Assembly: GCF_944387245.1 (NCBI RefSeq)
Contig: NZ_CALXEE010000021.1
Span: forward strand, 1 to 32,140
From: an uncultured Intestinimonas sp.
GTDB lineage: Bacteria; Bacillota; Clostridia; Oscillospirales; Oscillospiraceae
DNA length: 32,140 nt
Direction: 5' to 3'
Made by a program: the position numbers and the translations under genes. Position 1 is the first letter of the stretch. The number at the start of each line of letters is the position of its first letter. The notes under the pieces were generated by a model. The model was not told the origin of the DNA. It did no database searches and worked only from the letters and a program-made list of their open reading frames with translations. Positions 15,451 to 23,004 of the stretch are shown piece after piece.

Positions 15451-16068
15451 TTATGGTTCCGTGTGTCCGCCGGCGGCGGAGCGATAGTAGGCCAACAGGC
15501 GGTGGACAAATCTCCGCATGACGGCAGGCAGATCGTAGGAGCCGTCGCGGGTGCACCAGTTGTAGACCAGACCGCGGACGGAGATCATCAGGTACTCGGC
15601 GATCTCCTCGGCGCTGTCATTGCCGGCCAGTGTACCGTCGTCCAGACCCTGCCGGATGATCCCGATGAGCACCCCCACCATGCCCTGATGGGGGTCCCGG
15701 CTGAAGAGGGTGTTGTCCGGGTTGTAGAGCAGCTTGGTCATCCGCAGGTCCGTGAGATCGCTGGAGTAGTGGGCGTAATAGTCGAAAAATGCCATAATCC
15801 GCTCCAGCGCCGACTCCTGGATGAGCAAAGGTGCCACCGTCTCGGCAAAGTAGTGGTCGGCGATGCGGTAGGTCTCATAAAAGACCTCCATTTTGCTGGA
15901 GTAATAATTATAAAAGGTACCGATGGACACCTTGGCCCGGGCCACGATGTCCCGGATGGTGATGTCGTCGAAGTCCTTTTCCGTCAGAAGTTCCACCGCT
16001 GCATGGAAGAGCTTGTCCTTGGTCTGCTCCGCCTGGAGCTGCCGCCTGCTTTTGTTCTCGGTTTCCAT
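15451..16068 (-). CDS. TetR-family transcriptional regulator
   Basis: 205-residue repressor-type protein. The N-terminal TetR helix-turn-helix covers about residues 13-60 (KDKLFHAAVELLTEKDFDDI, then TIRDIVARAKVSIGTFYNYY). The remaining C-terminal helical part is the ligand-binding and dimer domain; no ligand can be predicted. Two starts are possible: GTG 16077 and ATG 16068; the latter is preferred because GAGGTGG sits at a workable distance. The gene is divergent from the YczE-like membrane gene, and a set of TGAAC half-sites lies just after that gene's -10 box, so repression of the neighbour is likely (inference). Confidence 0.88.
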   Translation of the reverse strand: METENKSRRQLQAEQTKDKLFHAAVELLTEKDFDDITIRDIVARAKVSIGTFYNYYSSKMEVFYETYRIADHYFAETVAPLLIQESALERIMAFFDYYAHYSSDLTDLRMTKLLYNPDNTLFSRDPHQGMVGVLIGIIRQGLDDGTLAGNDSAEEIAEYLMISVRGLVYNWCTRDGSYDLPAVMRRFVHRLLAYYRSAAGGHTEP

Positions 16069-16107
16069 GTCCTCCACCTCGATACGGATCGGTTTTTTGT
16101 ACCACGG

Positions 16108-16136
16108 ATTATACAGGAAAAGTACCGCCTATGCAA
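16108..16136 (-). promoter_or_regulatory. Promoter of the TetR gene
   Basis: Minus-strand TTGCAT (16131-16136), 17 bases, TATAAT (16108-16113). GTACC occurs on both sides of the -10 box (16099-16103 and 16122-16126). Confidence 0.75.
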
Positions 16137-16219
16137 GCGCGCGGCGTTCCTCCCGTGTCCGTGTCATACCGGCGGGGCATTTCGGGTCCGTCGAATATGG
16201 AATCGTCGCCTGGAGGCTA

Positions 16220-16248
16220 TTGACGCTTTTTCCAGCCAGTGTTAGACT
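16220..16248 (+). promoter_or_regulatory. Promoter of the YczE-like membrane protein gene
   Basis: TTGACG (16220-16225), 17 bases, TAGACT (16243-16248). A leader of about 110 bases follows. Confidence 0.7.
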
Positions 16249-16250
16249 AT

Positions 16251-16275
16251 ATATGAACAAGTTCACTGAACATAT
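16251..16275. promoter_or_regulatory. Candidate TetR operator with three half-sites
   Basis: Begins 2 bases after the -10 box. The core TGAAC-AA-GTTCA (16254-16265) is a perfect palindrome; a further TGAACA at 16267-16272 overlaps it to make a second, GTTC-ACT-GAAC. The block is bounded by ATATG and CATAT. The position over the transcription start suggests repression. Confidence 0.6.
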
Positions 16276-16320
16276 TTGCCGTTTGAACGGAGCGGCCGCG
16301 GGGCAGCGGTCACGTTCAGC

Positions 16321-16336
16321 GCCGCTGAACAGCGGC
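16321..16336 (+). other. Short hairpin upstream of the YczE-like gene
   Basis: GCCGCTG-AA-CAGCGGC in the leader, 14 bases before the ribosome binding site. A 2-base loop is too tight for all pairs to form, so the real hairpin would be slightly shorter. Confidence 0.35.
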
Positions 16337-16367
16337 GGACAGGCCAGGAAAGGAAGGAATTTTGTCT

Positions 16368-17090
16368 ATGAAAAAAAGCACCCCCGCCCAGTGGGCGACC
16401 CGTGTCATACTCTACATCGTCGGCCTTTTCTTTATGGCCCTGGGCGTGGCCTTCGCAGTCAACTCCGATCTGGGCGTCTCTCCGGTGACCTCCCTGCCCT
16501 ATGTGATCAGCCTTATTACCAATACGGCTTTGGGGACCTGTGTCATTGCGGTATACGGCATCTACATTGTATTGCAGATTCTCATTCTCCGGCGGGAGTT
16601 CCGCCTCATCAACCTGACCCAGATCATTTTTTCCACCATTTTCGGCTACTTCACCGACTTCACCAAGTGGCTGCTGGCCGACTTCACCCTGCCCACCTAT
16701 GCTGGACAGCTGGTGATGCTGGTCATCAGCATCATCACGGTGGCCTTTGGCGTATTCCTCTACATGGAGGTGGACCTGGTGGCCATGCCCATGGAGGGGC
16801 TCACTATGGCAATCGCCAAAAAGGTAGGCAGACCCTTCCACAACGTCAAGATCGTGGTGGACTGCAGCACGGTCGTCCTGGGTATCCTGCTCTCCGTCGT
16901 CCTCCTTCATGGTCTCTTTGGCATCCGCGAAGGCACTGTCATCACCGCCATTGTGGTGGGCAAGGTCATGGGGCTCTTCAAAAAGCCCCTCCAGCCTGTG
17001 GTGCAGCGGCTGTGCTTCGGCGCTGTTGGCCCCGAACCGGAGGAGGTGCGGGAGCTGGAGGAGCTGGAAGGCATGGACGTGGGCGAGTAA
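16368..17090 (+). CDS. YczE/YitT-like integral membrane protein
   Basis: 240 residues with about five hydrophobic helices (near 10-32, 45-72, 80-103, 110-135, 165-190) and an acidic C-terminal tail (EPEEVRELEELEG). The start with FFMALGVAFAVNSDLGVSPVTSLPY resembles the YczE/YitT group of uncharacterised membrane proteins, in which this N-terminal motif is recurrent. Function is not known; transport is often assumed. ATG 16368 is chosen over an in-frame TTG at 16362 because AGGAAGGA lies at 16351-16358. It is divergent from a TetR regulator, a common layout for an efflux or uptake protein induced by its substrate; that role is inference. Confidence 0.82.
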   Translation: MKKSTPAQWATRVILYIVGLFFMALGVAFAVNSDLGVSPVTSLPYVISLITNTALGTCVIAVYGIYIVLQILILRREFRLINLTQIIFSTIFGYFTDFTKWLLADFTLPTYAGQLVMLVISIITVAFGVFLYMEVDLVAMPMEGLTMAIAKKVGRPFHNVKIVVDCSTVVLGILLSVVLLHGLFGIREGTVITAIVVGKVMGLFKKPLQPVVQRLCFGAVGPEPEEVRELEELEGMDVGE

Positions 17091-17113
17091 GACCGGCTCC
17101 GATCTGAATTATG

Positions 17114-17157
17114 AAAGCGGACCCTCCGGCGTTCCAGACGCCGGAGGGTCCGCTTTT
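17114..17157. terminator. Bidirectional terminator between the YczE-like gene and GntR-1
   Basis: A 19-base perfect stem (17114-17132 with 17138-17156) followed by T on the plus strand, and an A-start that gives T on the minus strand. Serves two convergent genes. Confidence 0.85.
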
Positions 17158-17180
17158 GCTGTACCCGGAGACCATGGGTG

Positions 17181-17912
17181 TCACCGGTGAAAATGGACGT
17201 GAAAATCACACTTGTCGCCCCGGATGTGGGAGCGGGCGAACTCCACCGCCCGGCCCTGGGCGTCGTAGCTGACGCACTGGAGGGTGAGGACGCCCCGGTG
17301 GGCGTCCACATCCAGCAGCCGGGCCTCCGCCGAGTCCAGCCGGGAGATGGAGAGGCTCTGCTCCCCACGGGAGATCCGAATGCCATAAAAGGCGTACACC
17401 TGGTGGAGGGAGAAGACGTTCAGGTCCACGTCGGGCAGGTTGGGGACCAGGTGCTGGGGGATGTAGGTCTCCTCCAGGGAGAGGGGCTCCCCGTCCAGCA
17501 GACACAGGCGCCTGACGTAGAAAAGGGGCTCCTGGGGGGAGCAGCCCAGATAGCCGGCGTACAGGGTGCCGGCGGGGCGGGCCGCCTTGATGAGGAGCCG
17601 GGTCTCCGACCGCTGGGCCGACTCCTTCAAGGTCTGCTCAAAGCCCCCTGCTGTCTCCAGGTCCTTGGCCAGCTTTTCCCCCACCACAAAAATGCCCTTG
17701 CCCTGGACGCTCTTCAAAAGGCCCTCGCCGATGAGGGCCGAGATGGCCGAGCGCACCGACAGGCGGTGGATGCCGTAGGTCTCCGCCAGGGCGCCCACCG
17801 AGGGGATGGCGGTGCCGGGCGGGTATTCGCCGTTTTCGATCTTGCCCCGGATGAGCTCCCGGAGCTGGAGGTAGAGGGGCGACTTGGGGCCCACCGGCTC
17901 ATCACGCCTCAT
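17181..17912 (-). CDS. GntR-family regulator with UTRA domain (GntR-1)
   Basis: 243 residues. The N-terminal winged helix of the GntR family covers about residues 12-76 (PLYLQLRELIRGKIENGEYP, then IPSVGALAETYGIHRLSVRSAISALIGEGLL). The UTRA ligand-binding domain follows at about 98-240, with the typical LFYVRRLCLLDGEPLSLEETYIP, which marks the HutC subfamily; such regulators usually bind small sugars or amino compounds. The start ATG overlaps the stop of the next GntR gene by 11 bases, so the two are co-translated. Located beside the frl operon, it is a candidate FrlR-type repressor or a partner of GntR-2. Confidence 0.9.
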   Translation of the reverse strand: MRRDEPVGPKSPLYLQLRELIRGKIENGEYPPGTAIPSVGALAETYGIHRLSVRSAISALIGEGLLKSVQGKGIFVVGEKLAKDLETAGGFEQTLKESAQRSETRLLIKAARPAGTLYAGYLGCSPQEPLFYVRRLCLLDGEPLSLEETYIPQHLVPNLPDVDLNVFSLHQVYAFYGIRISRGEQSLSISRLDSAEARLLDVDAHRGVLTLQCVSYDAQGRAVEFARSHIRGDKCDFHVHFHR

Positions 17913-18651
17913 GACTGTCCGTCTCCTCTTCCTGACGCTCCATCACCGTGGTGATCCGCAGCCGGTCGGGCCGGGCCGCCCCACGGCAATACTCCATGAG
18001 CTGCCCCGTCTGGTCGTAGGTCATGCTGACGATCCAGAAGAGGGGAGAGCCGCTCTCGATGCCCATGAGCTCGGCCTCCTCGGCGGTAGCGTAGGTGATG
18101 CCGATCTCCTCCTCGCCCTGGACGGGGAGAATGCCGAAATCCTCCTCCAGCACGGAGAAGAGGGAGTGGTTCTCCAGGTCCTTGTTTTCCAGACCGGTCA
18201 GCCGCTGGGCCGGCATGTAGGAGGTCTCCACCATCAGGGGCTCCCCGTCCACCGACCGCAGCCGGACGATCTTATAGAGGGGATAGCCCAGCACCTGGTT
18301 GAACCGCCGGGCCAGGTGCTTGTCGCACTCCGTCCGCCGCAGCTCCAGCAGCCGGGTGGTCACCTTCCGGCCCTGCTGCGCCGCCGACTGGCTCATGGAC
18401 AGCAGGCCCTGGAGGTTCCGGGTGTACTTCTCAGGGGCCACAAAGGTGCCTGAGCCCGGCCGGGACAATAGTCGGCCGTCCTGCTCCATCAGGGCCACCG
18501 CGCTGCGCAGGGTGGTGCGGCTGAGTCCCCAGGCCTCGCTGAGACTGCGCTCCGAGGGGAGACGGTCCCCCGGCCGCAGCCGGTAGTCCGCCAGAAGTCC
18601 CTCCAGCAGCTCCCGAGCCCGGGTGCTGGGCCGGGGCCGATATTCCTGCAT
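17902..18651 (-). CDS. GntR-family regulator with UTRA domain (GntR-2), frl-linked
   Basis: 249 residues with a GntR winged helix at about 10-75 (RARELLEGLLADYRLRPGDR, then LPSERSLSEAWGLSRTTLRSAVALMEQDG) and a UTRA domain at about 95-240 (YKIVRLRSVDGEPLMVETSYMP). ATG 18651 has GGGAGGG before it; the longer frame upstream contains the promoter. It is divergent from the transporter-frl operon and first of a two-gene regulator operon. In Bacillus subtilis the frl genes are controlled by the GntR/UTRA repressor FrlR, so control of the adjacent operon by effector such as a 6-phosphofructosyl compound is likely but inferred. Confidence 0.9.
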   Translation of the reverse strand: MQEYRPRPSTRARELLEGLLADYRLRPGDRLPSERSLSEAWGLSRTTLRSAVALMEQDGRLLSRPGSGTFVAPEKYTRNLQGLLSMSQSAAQQGRKVTTRLLELRRTECDKHLARRFNQVLGYPLYKIVRLRSVDGEPLMVETSYMPAQRLTGLENKDLENHSLFSVLEEDFGILPVQGEEEIGITYATAEEAELMGIESGSPLFWIVSMTYDQTGQLMEYCRGAARPDRLRITTVMERQEEETDSHEA

Positions 18652-18665
18652 GTCCTTCCCTCCCC

Positions 18666-18679
18666 AATTGGTATGGTTT
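18666..18679. promoter_or_regulatory. Candidate GntR operator, site 1
   Basis: AATTGGTATGGTTT, between the -10 box and the start codon of the GntR pair. 13 of 14 bases match site 3 in front of the transporter operon. Confidence 0.5.
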
Positions 18680-18688
18680 CTTTCGCCT

Positions 18689-18717
18689 ATCATATCATAA
18701 CCGCAGCCGCGACGCAA
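18689..18717 (-). promoter_or_regulatory. Promoter of the GntR pair
   Basis: Minus-strand TTGCGT (18712-18717), 17 bases, TATGAT (18689-18694). A second TATGAT overlaps at 18694-18699. Confidence 0.65.
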
Positions 18718-18747
18718 CGGGAAGGAGGACGATACAGATAAGAAAAC

Positions 18748-18762
18748 TTGTTTTTAGACCAA
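18748..18762. promoter_or_regulatory. Candidate GntR operator, site 2
   Basis: TTGTTTTTAGACCAA; its reverse complement starts TTGGTCTA and shares AATTGGTnT with sites 1 and 3. The imperfect palindrome with a T-A core is of the HutC-subfamily type. Confidence 0.4.
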
Positions 18763-18844
18763 TTTTTGCCGGCGGAAAGCGGAGTGATGGTGGCCGGAAG
18801 GAGAAAAACAGCTGAAATCTAGAAAAGAAATATTCAAAACCTTG

Positions 18845-18858
18845 AATTGGTATGATTT
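18845..18858. promoter_or_regulatory. Candidate GntR operator, site 3
   Basis: AATTGGTATGATTT, 26 bases upstream of the -35 box of the transporter-frl promoter; near-identical to site 1. Confidence 0.5.
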
Positions 18859-18884
18859 AAATTTTCCATATCTGTAAAAATTCA

Positions 18885-18913
18885 TTGCTATTATAAAAAA
18901 AGTATGCTATGAT
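18885..18913 (+). promoter_or_regulatory. Promoter of the transporter-frl operon
   Basis: TTGCTA (18885-18890), 17 bases, TATGAT (18908-18913), in a locally A/T-rich stretch. The leader (about 80 bases) contains an imperfect hairpin around AAATC-GCTGT-GATTT (near 18949-18963). Confidence 0.65.
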
Positions 18914-18999
18914 GCAGACGACTGGAAAAAACGGCGAGGAAACCCCATAAAATCGCTGTGATTTTTTGTGGTTTTGATTAAAAATGAGGTGGGAATGGC

Positions 19000-20073
19000 A
19001 TGCCGGAGAGTATCGTATCTCTGATCAATGTGGAAAAACGTTTTGGTTCCAATCTGGTGGTACGGCAAATGAACATGGAGATCCAGGAGGGGGAGTTCCT
19101 GACCCTGCTGGGTCCGTCCGGCTGCGGCAAGACTACCACCCTGCGGATGATCGCCGGCTTCGAGGACGCCACCTCCGGCATCATCAAGGTCCAGGGGGAG
19201 CGGGTGGAGAACAAGGAGCCCTACCAGCGGGATGTGAACACGGTCTTTCAGAATTACGCCCTCTTTCCCCACATGACGGTCTTTGACAACGTGGCCTACG
19301 GCCTCACCATCAAGAAGGTGCCCAAGGACGAGATCCGCCGCCGGGTCACCGAGATGCTCTCCCTGGTGCAGCTCTCCGGCTATGAAAAACGGAAGCCCGA
19401 CGCCCTCTCCGGCGGCCAGAAGCAGCGGGTGGCCATCGCCCGGGCCCTCATCAACAACCCCAAGGTGCTGCTGCTGGACGAGCCTCTGGGCGCCCTGGAC
19501 CTGAAGCTGCGCAAGCAGATGCAGATCGAGCTCAAGCGGCTCCAGAAGAAGCTGGGCATCACCTTCGTCTACGTCACCCACGACCAGGAGGAGGCCCTCA
19601 CCATGTCCGACCGCATCGCCGTCATGAACGGAGGCGTCATCGAGCAGATGGGCACCCCCCGGGAGATCTATGACCGGCCCAAGACCCGGTTCGTGGCCGG
19701 GTTCATCGGCGAGTCCAACATCTTTGACGGCGTGGTTCGGGCCGTGGACGGCGACCTGCTGCGGGTGGAGTGCCCGGCGGGCACCCTCACCACCCGGGGC
19801 GAGGGCTTCCAGGTGGGGGAGGAGATGCATGTCTCCATCCGCCCGGAGTATCTGGAGCTGGGCACCGGCAAGGCGGAGGGCTTCGACCTGCCGGCCAAGG
19901 TGAAGGACTTCACCTACATGGGCACGGTGGTCAAGACGGCCCTGGACCTCTCCGACGGCACCGAGGTCAAGCTCTCCCGCTTTGAGCAGGACGAGCGCCT
20001 CCACGAGGGGGATGCGGTCCAGGTCTTCTGGGACCCGGACAAGTCGGTGGCCATCAAGAAGGCCCAGGCGTAA
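19000..20073 (+). CDS. potA: PotA/CysA-type ABC transporter ATP-binding protein (probable fructosamine uptake)
   Basis: 357-residue cytoplasmic ATPase. Walker A (GPSGCGKTT, ~38-46), Q-loop FQNYALFPHMTV, signature LSGGQKQRVAIARAL (~135), Walker B VLLLDEPLGALD, and H-loop YVTHDQEEA are all intact. The C-terminal TOBE region (~280-355; HVSIRPEYLEL) matches the PotA/MalK-like subfamily that powers PotBC or sugar permeases. ATG 19000 is preceded by GAGGTGGG. First gene of a seven-gene operon (potA-B-C-D, frlB-C-D). By family alone it would be called spermidine/putrescine transport; the neighbouring frl enzymes argue for fructosamine substrates. Confidence 0.9.
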   Translation: MPESIVSLINVEKRFGSNLVVRQMNMEIQEGEFLTLLGPSGCGKTTTLRMIAGFEDATSGIIKVQGERVENKEPYQRDVNTVFQNYALFPHMTVFDNVAYGLTIKKVPKDEIRRRVTEMLSLVQLSGYEKRKPDALSGGQKQRVAIARALINNPKVLLLDEPLGALDLKLRKQMQIELKRLQKKLGITFVYVTHDQEEALTMSDRIAVMNGGVIEQMGTPREIYDRPKTRFVAGFIGESNIFDGVVRAVDGDLLRVECPAGTLTTRGEGFQVGEEMHVSIRPEYLELGTGKAEGFDLPAKVKDFTYMGTVVKTALDLSDGTEVKLSRFEQDERLHEGDAVQVFWDPDKSVAIKKAQA

Positions 20074-20085
20074 GGGGGCGGGAAC

Positions 20086-20994
20086 ATGAGCACGCGCATC
20101 AACGACACCACCGATCTCCAGGCCATTAGCCGGAAGCGGGACCTGCGGCGGAAGACCCTCCCCGCCCTGGCCCAGGCCGGCCCGGTGTCGGTGTGGATGA
20201 TCCTCTTCGTCACCATCCCCATGCTCTACATCATCTACATCAGCTTCATGTCCCGGGGCGTCTTCGGCGACGTGGTCTACGAGTTCTCCCTGGAGAGCTA
20301 CCAGACCCTGCTGGACGCCACCTACTTCAAGGTTATCCTAAAATCCCTCCAGGTGGCCCTCTTCACCACGGTGCTCTGCCTGCTGCTGGGCTACCCCTTC
20401 GCCTACTACATCGCCCGCAAGCCCCCGGAAAAGGCCTCCCGGCTCATCATGCTCATCATGATCCCCTTCTGGACCAACTCCCTGATGCGCCTGAACAGCT
20501 GGCTGCTCCTCTTCCAGACCAGCGGACCCATCAATAACTTCCTCCAGTGGGCCGGCATCACCGACGCCCCCATCACCTTCGTCTACACCGACGGCCTGGT
20601 GGTGCTGGGCATGATCACCAACATGCTCCCCTTCGCGGTGCTCCCCCTGTACAGCTCCATTGAGAAGCTGCAAAAGTCCCTGCTGGAGGCCTCCTCCGAC
20701 CTGGGGGCTACCCCCCGGGAGACCTTCTTCCGGGTGACCCTGCCCCTCACCTTCCCCGGCATCTTCTCCGCCGTCATCCTGGTGTTCATCCCCAGCCTGG
20801 GCATCTACACCGTCTCCGACATGCTGGGCGGCGGCAAGGTCCTCTACATCGGCAACATCATCAAAAACCAGTTCGGCTCCATCCGCAACTGGCCCCTGGG
20901 CGCCGCCCTCTCGGTGCTGCTGCTGGTCATCACCGGCGCCCTCATTTTCCTCTACACCCGCTTTTCCAAGCTGGAAGATATGGAGGTGGTGTAA
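20086..20994 (+). CDS. potB: PotB-type ABC transporter permease
   Basis: 302-residue membrane protein with about six transmembrane segments. The coupling motif EASSDLGATPRETFFRVTLP (about residues 205-224), the EAA loop, contacts the ATPase. Family-typical stretches are FWTNSLMRLNSWLLLF and FIPSLGIYTVSDMLGGGK, which resemble PotB. A 12-base gap separates it from potA, and its TAA stop abuts the potC ATG with no spacer. Confidence 0.9.
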   Translation: MSTRINDTTDLQAISRKRDLRRKTLPALAQAGPVSVWMILFVTIPMLYIIYISFMSRGVFGDVVYEFSLESYQTLLDATYFKVILKSLQVALFTTVLCLLLGYPFAYYIARKPPEKASRLIMLIMIPFWTNSLMRLNSWLLLFQTSGPINNFLQWAGITDAPITFVYTDGLVVLGMITNMLPFAVLPLYSSIEKLQKSLLEASSDLGATPRETFFRVTLPLTFPGIFSAVILVFIPSLGIYTVSDMLGGGKVLYIGNIIKNQFGSIRNWPLGAALSVLLLVITGALIFLYTRFSKLEDMEVV

Positions 20995-21816
20995 ATGGCA
21001 AGCCTCACCAAGGTACAGCGCCGCCGGAAGGCCCTGGGCATCCTGGGAGATGTCTACGCCATCCTCATCTACACCGTGCTCTATATCCCCGTTGTGGTGA
21101 TGATGATCTTCTCCTTCAACGACCAGCGCTACAACTACTACTGGAGCGGCTTCACCACCCAGTGGTACGGCAAGCTCCTCTCCAACCACGCCCTCATGGA
21201 CAGCCTGTGGTACTCCATCATCATCGCCGTGCTGGCCACCGTCATCTCGGTGGTGGTGGGCACCCTGGGCGCCCTGGGCCTCAAGCGCTATGAGTTCAAG
21301 ATGAAAAAGTTCATCAACAGCATGATCTTCATCCCCATCATCGTCCCTGAGATCGTGCTGGCGGTGGCTCTGCTCATCATCTTCATGAACATCGGCGTCT
21401 CCCTGGGCATGGGCTCCATCCTCATCGGCCACTGCACCTTCTGTATCCCCTACGCCGTGGTCACCATCAAGGGCCGCATCAGCGGCGACGGCGAGACCCT
21501 GGAGGAGGCCTCCATGGACCTGGGCGCCAACCGCATCCAGACCTTCCTGCGGGTGACCCTGCCCAGCATTATGCCCGGCGTCATGTCGGCGGCCTTCCTC
21601 TCCTTCACCCTCTCCATCGACGACGTGGTCATGAGCAACATGCTGGCCGGCGCCAAGAACAGCACCCTGCCCGTGCTCATCCTCTCCATGAACAAGAGCG
21701 GTGTCACCCCCGACGTCAACGCCCTCACCACCATCATGATTCTGGTCATCGTGGCGTGCATGCTCCTGAGCAACGCCGTTAAGGCCATGCTCCGCAAGCG
21801 GAGCCAGGCCGCCTGA
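20995..21816 (+). CDS. potC: PotC-type ABC transporter permease
   Basis: 273 residues, about six membrane segments, second half of the transport channel. The stretch FSFNDQRYNYYWSGFTTQWY is characteristic of PotC, as is the EAA loop EEASMDLGANRIQTFLRVTL. Starts at the base after the PotB stop (TAA-ATG), so translation is coupled. Confidence 0.9.
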   Translation: MASLTKVQRRRKALGILGDVYAILIYTVLYIPVVVMMIFSFNDQRYNYYWSGFTTQWYGKLLSNHALMDSLWYSIIIAVLATVISVVVGTLGALGLKRYEFKMKKFINSMIFIPIIVPEIVLAVALLIIFMNIGVSLGMGSILIGHCTFCIPYAVVTIKGRISGDGETLEEASMDLGANRIQTFLRVTLPSIMPGVMSAAFLSFTLSIDDVVMSNMLAGAKNSTLPVLILSMNKSGVTPDVNALTTIMILVIVACMLLSNAVKAMLRKRSQAA

Positions 21817-21891
21817 ACAGGTCCTTACCGCCCGGGAGAGCGCCCCGGCGATACGGAATAGAGCCAAATTGAAAAAGGAGGAACATTTGTT

Positions 21892-22983
21892 ATGAAGAGA
21901 ATTCTGTCCGGAGTCCTTGCCGGTGCCATGCTCCTGGCCCTGTGCGCCTGCGGCGGCGACAGTAGCGCCCCCGCCGAGACCACGGCCGCCGGTACCGACG
22001 CCCCCGCTGAGACCACCCCCGCCGAGGCCAGCACCGAGCTGAACATCTACATGTGGCAGCAGTACATCTCCGACGAGCTCATCGCCAACTTTGAGGAGGA
22101 GAACAACTGCACCGTCAACCTCTCCTACATGAGCGACAACGCCGACGCCATCACCAAGCTCACCGCCGGCGGCGGCCAGGAGTACGACCTCATCATGACC
22201 TGCGACGCCTACATGGAGTCCCTCATCGCCGGCGGCTACGTGGAGAAGCTGGACCTCACCCAGATCCCCAACTCCAGCAACATCAACGAGGCCTACTGGA
22301 CCGCCAAGGACTACTGCGTCCCCTACCTCATGAACTACATCTACATTGTCTACAACACCGAGACCTGCCCCATTGACATCACCTGCTACAACGACCTCAT
22401 CGATCCCGCCCTGAAGGGCCAGATCAGCACCATCGACGGCGCCCGGAACCTGTTCCCCATCGCCCTCATCGCCCTGGGCTACGACCCCAACTCCACCGAG
22501 GAGAGCGAGATCGCCGAGGCCTATGAGTGGCTGGTGAAGTTCAACGAGAACGTGGTGGCCTACGGCGCCGCCGAGCAGAACCTGACCAACGGCACTGCCT
22601 CCGTGGCCCTGACCTACGACGGCAACACCTCCTGGGCCATGAGCGAGATGGGCGAGAACAACACCCTGGTGGTGGCCGATCCCTTCGACGACGCCGTGCA
22701 GCTGGGCTTCGACCTCTACGTCATCCCCACCGGCGCCCAGCACACCGACCTGGCCTACAAGTTCCTCAACTACATCTGCGACCCCGAGGCCATGGCCAAG
22801 AACCTGGAGGAGTACCCCTACTCCTGCCCCAACGACGCCGCTGTGGCCGCCGCTCCCGAGTCCTACCGCAACGACCCCGCCCGTAACTTCTCCTACAAGG
22901 AGAACGTCTTCTTCCAGGAGGACGTGGGCGAAGCCCTCACCATCTACAACGACTACTATCAGAAGCTGAAGGTGGGCCAGTAA
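21892..22983 (+). CDS. potD: PotD-like substrate-binding lipoprotein (probable fructosamine ligand)
   Basis: 363 residues. The lipobox LCAC places the lipid at Cys20; an Ala/Thr/Glu-rich linker runs to about 47, then the extracytoplasmic binding fold of the PotD family (starts LNIYMWQQYIS, ends YYQKLKVGQ). Compared from memory with E. coli PotD, three of the four acidic polyamine contacts appear changed: Glu36 to Gln57, Asp168 to Gly183 and Glu171 to Asn186; Trp229 to Tyr242 and Trp255 to Gly272 also differ, while Asp257 is kept as Asp274. The alignment was made by eye. With the frl genes next door, an Amadori compound such as fructoselysine is a better ligand than spermidine. AAGGAGG lies at 21875-21881. 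Confidence 0.88.
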   Translation: MKRILSGVLAGAMLLALCACGGDSSAPAETTAAGTDAPAETTPAEASTELNIYMWQQYISDELIANFEEENNCTVNLSYMSDNADAITKLTAGGGQEYDLIMTCDAYMESLIAGGYVEKLDLTQIPNSSNINEAYWTAKDYCVPYLMNYIYIVYNTETCPIDITCYNDLIDPALKGQISTIDGARNLFPIALIALGYDPNSTEESEIAEAYEWLVKFNENVVAYGAAEQNLTNGTASVALTYDGNTSWAMSEMGENNTLVVADPFDDAVQLGFDLYVIPTGAQHTDLAYKFLNYICDPEAMAKNLEEYPYSCPNDAAVAAAPESYRNDPARNFSYKENVFFQEDVGEALTIYNDYYQKLKVGQ

Positions 22984-23004
22984 GCCCACGGTAAGGAGAT
23001 TTGT

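Noticed and set aside
16362..16367. TTG start two codons upstream for the YczE-like gene
   Set aside because: The ATG at 16368 has better spacing from AGGAAGGA, and TTG is a rarer start.
20338..22989. An 883-residue open frame on the minus strand
   Set aside because: Antisense shadow of the potB-C-D genes, which have good starts and family motifs.
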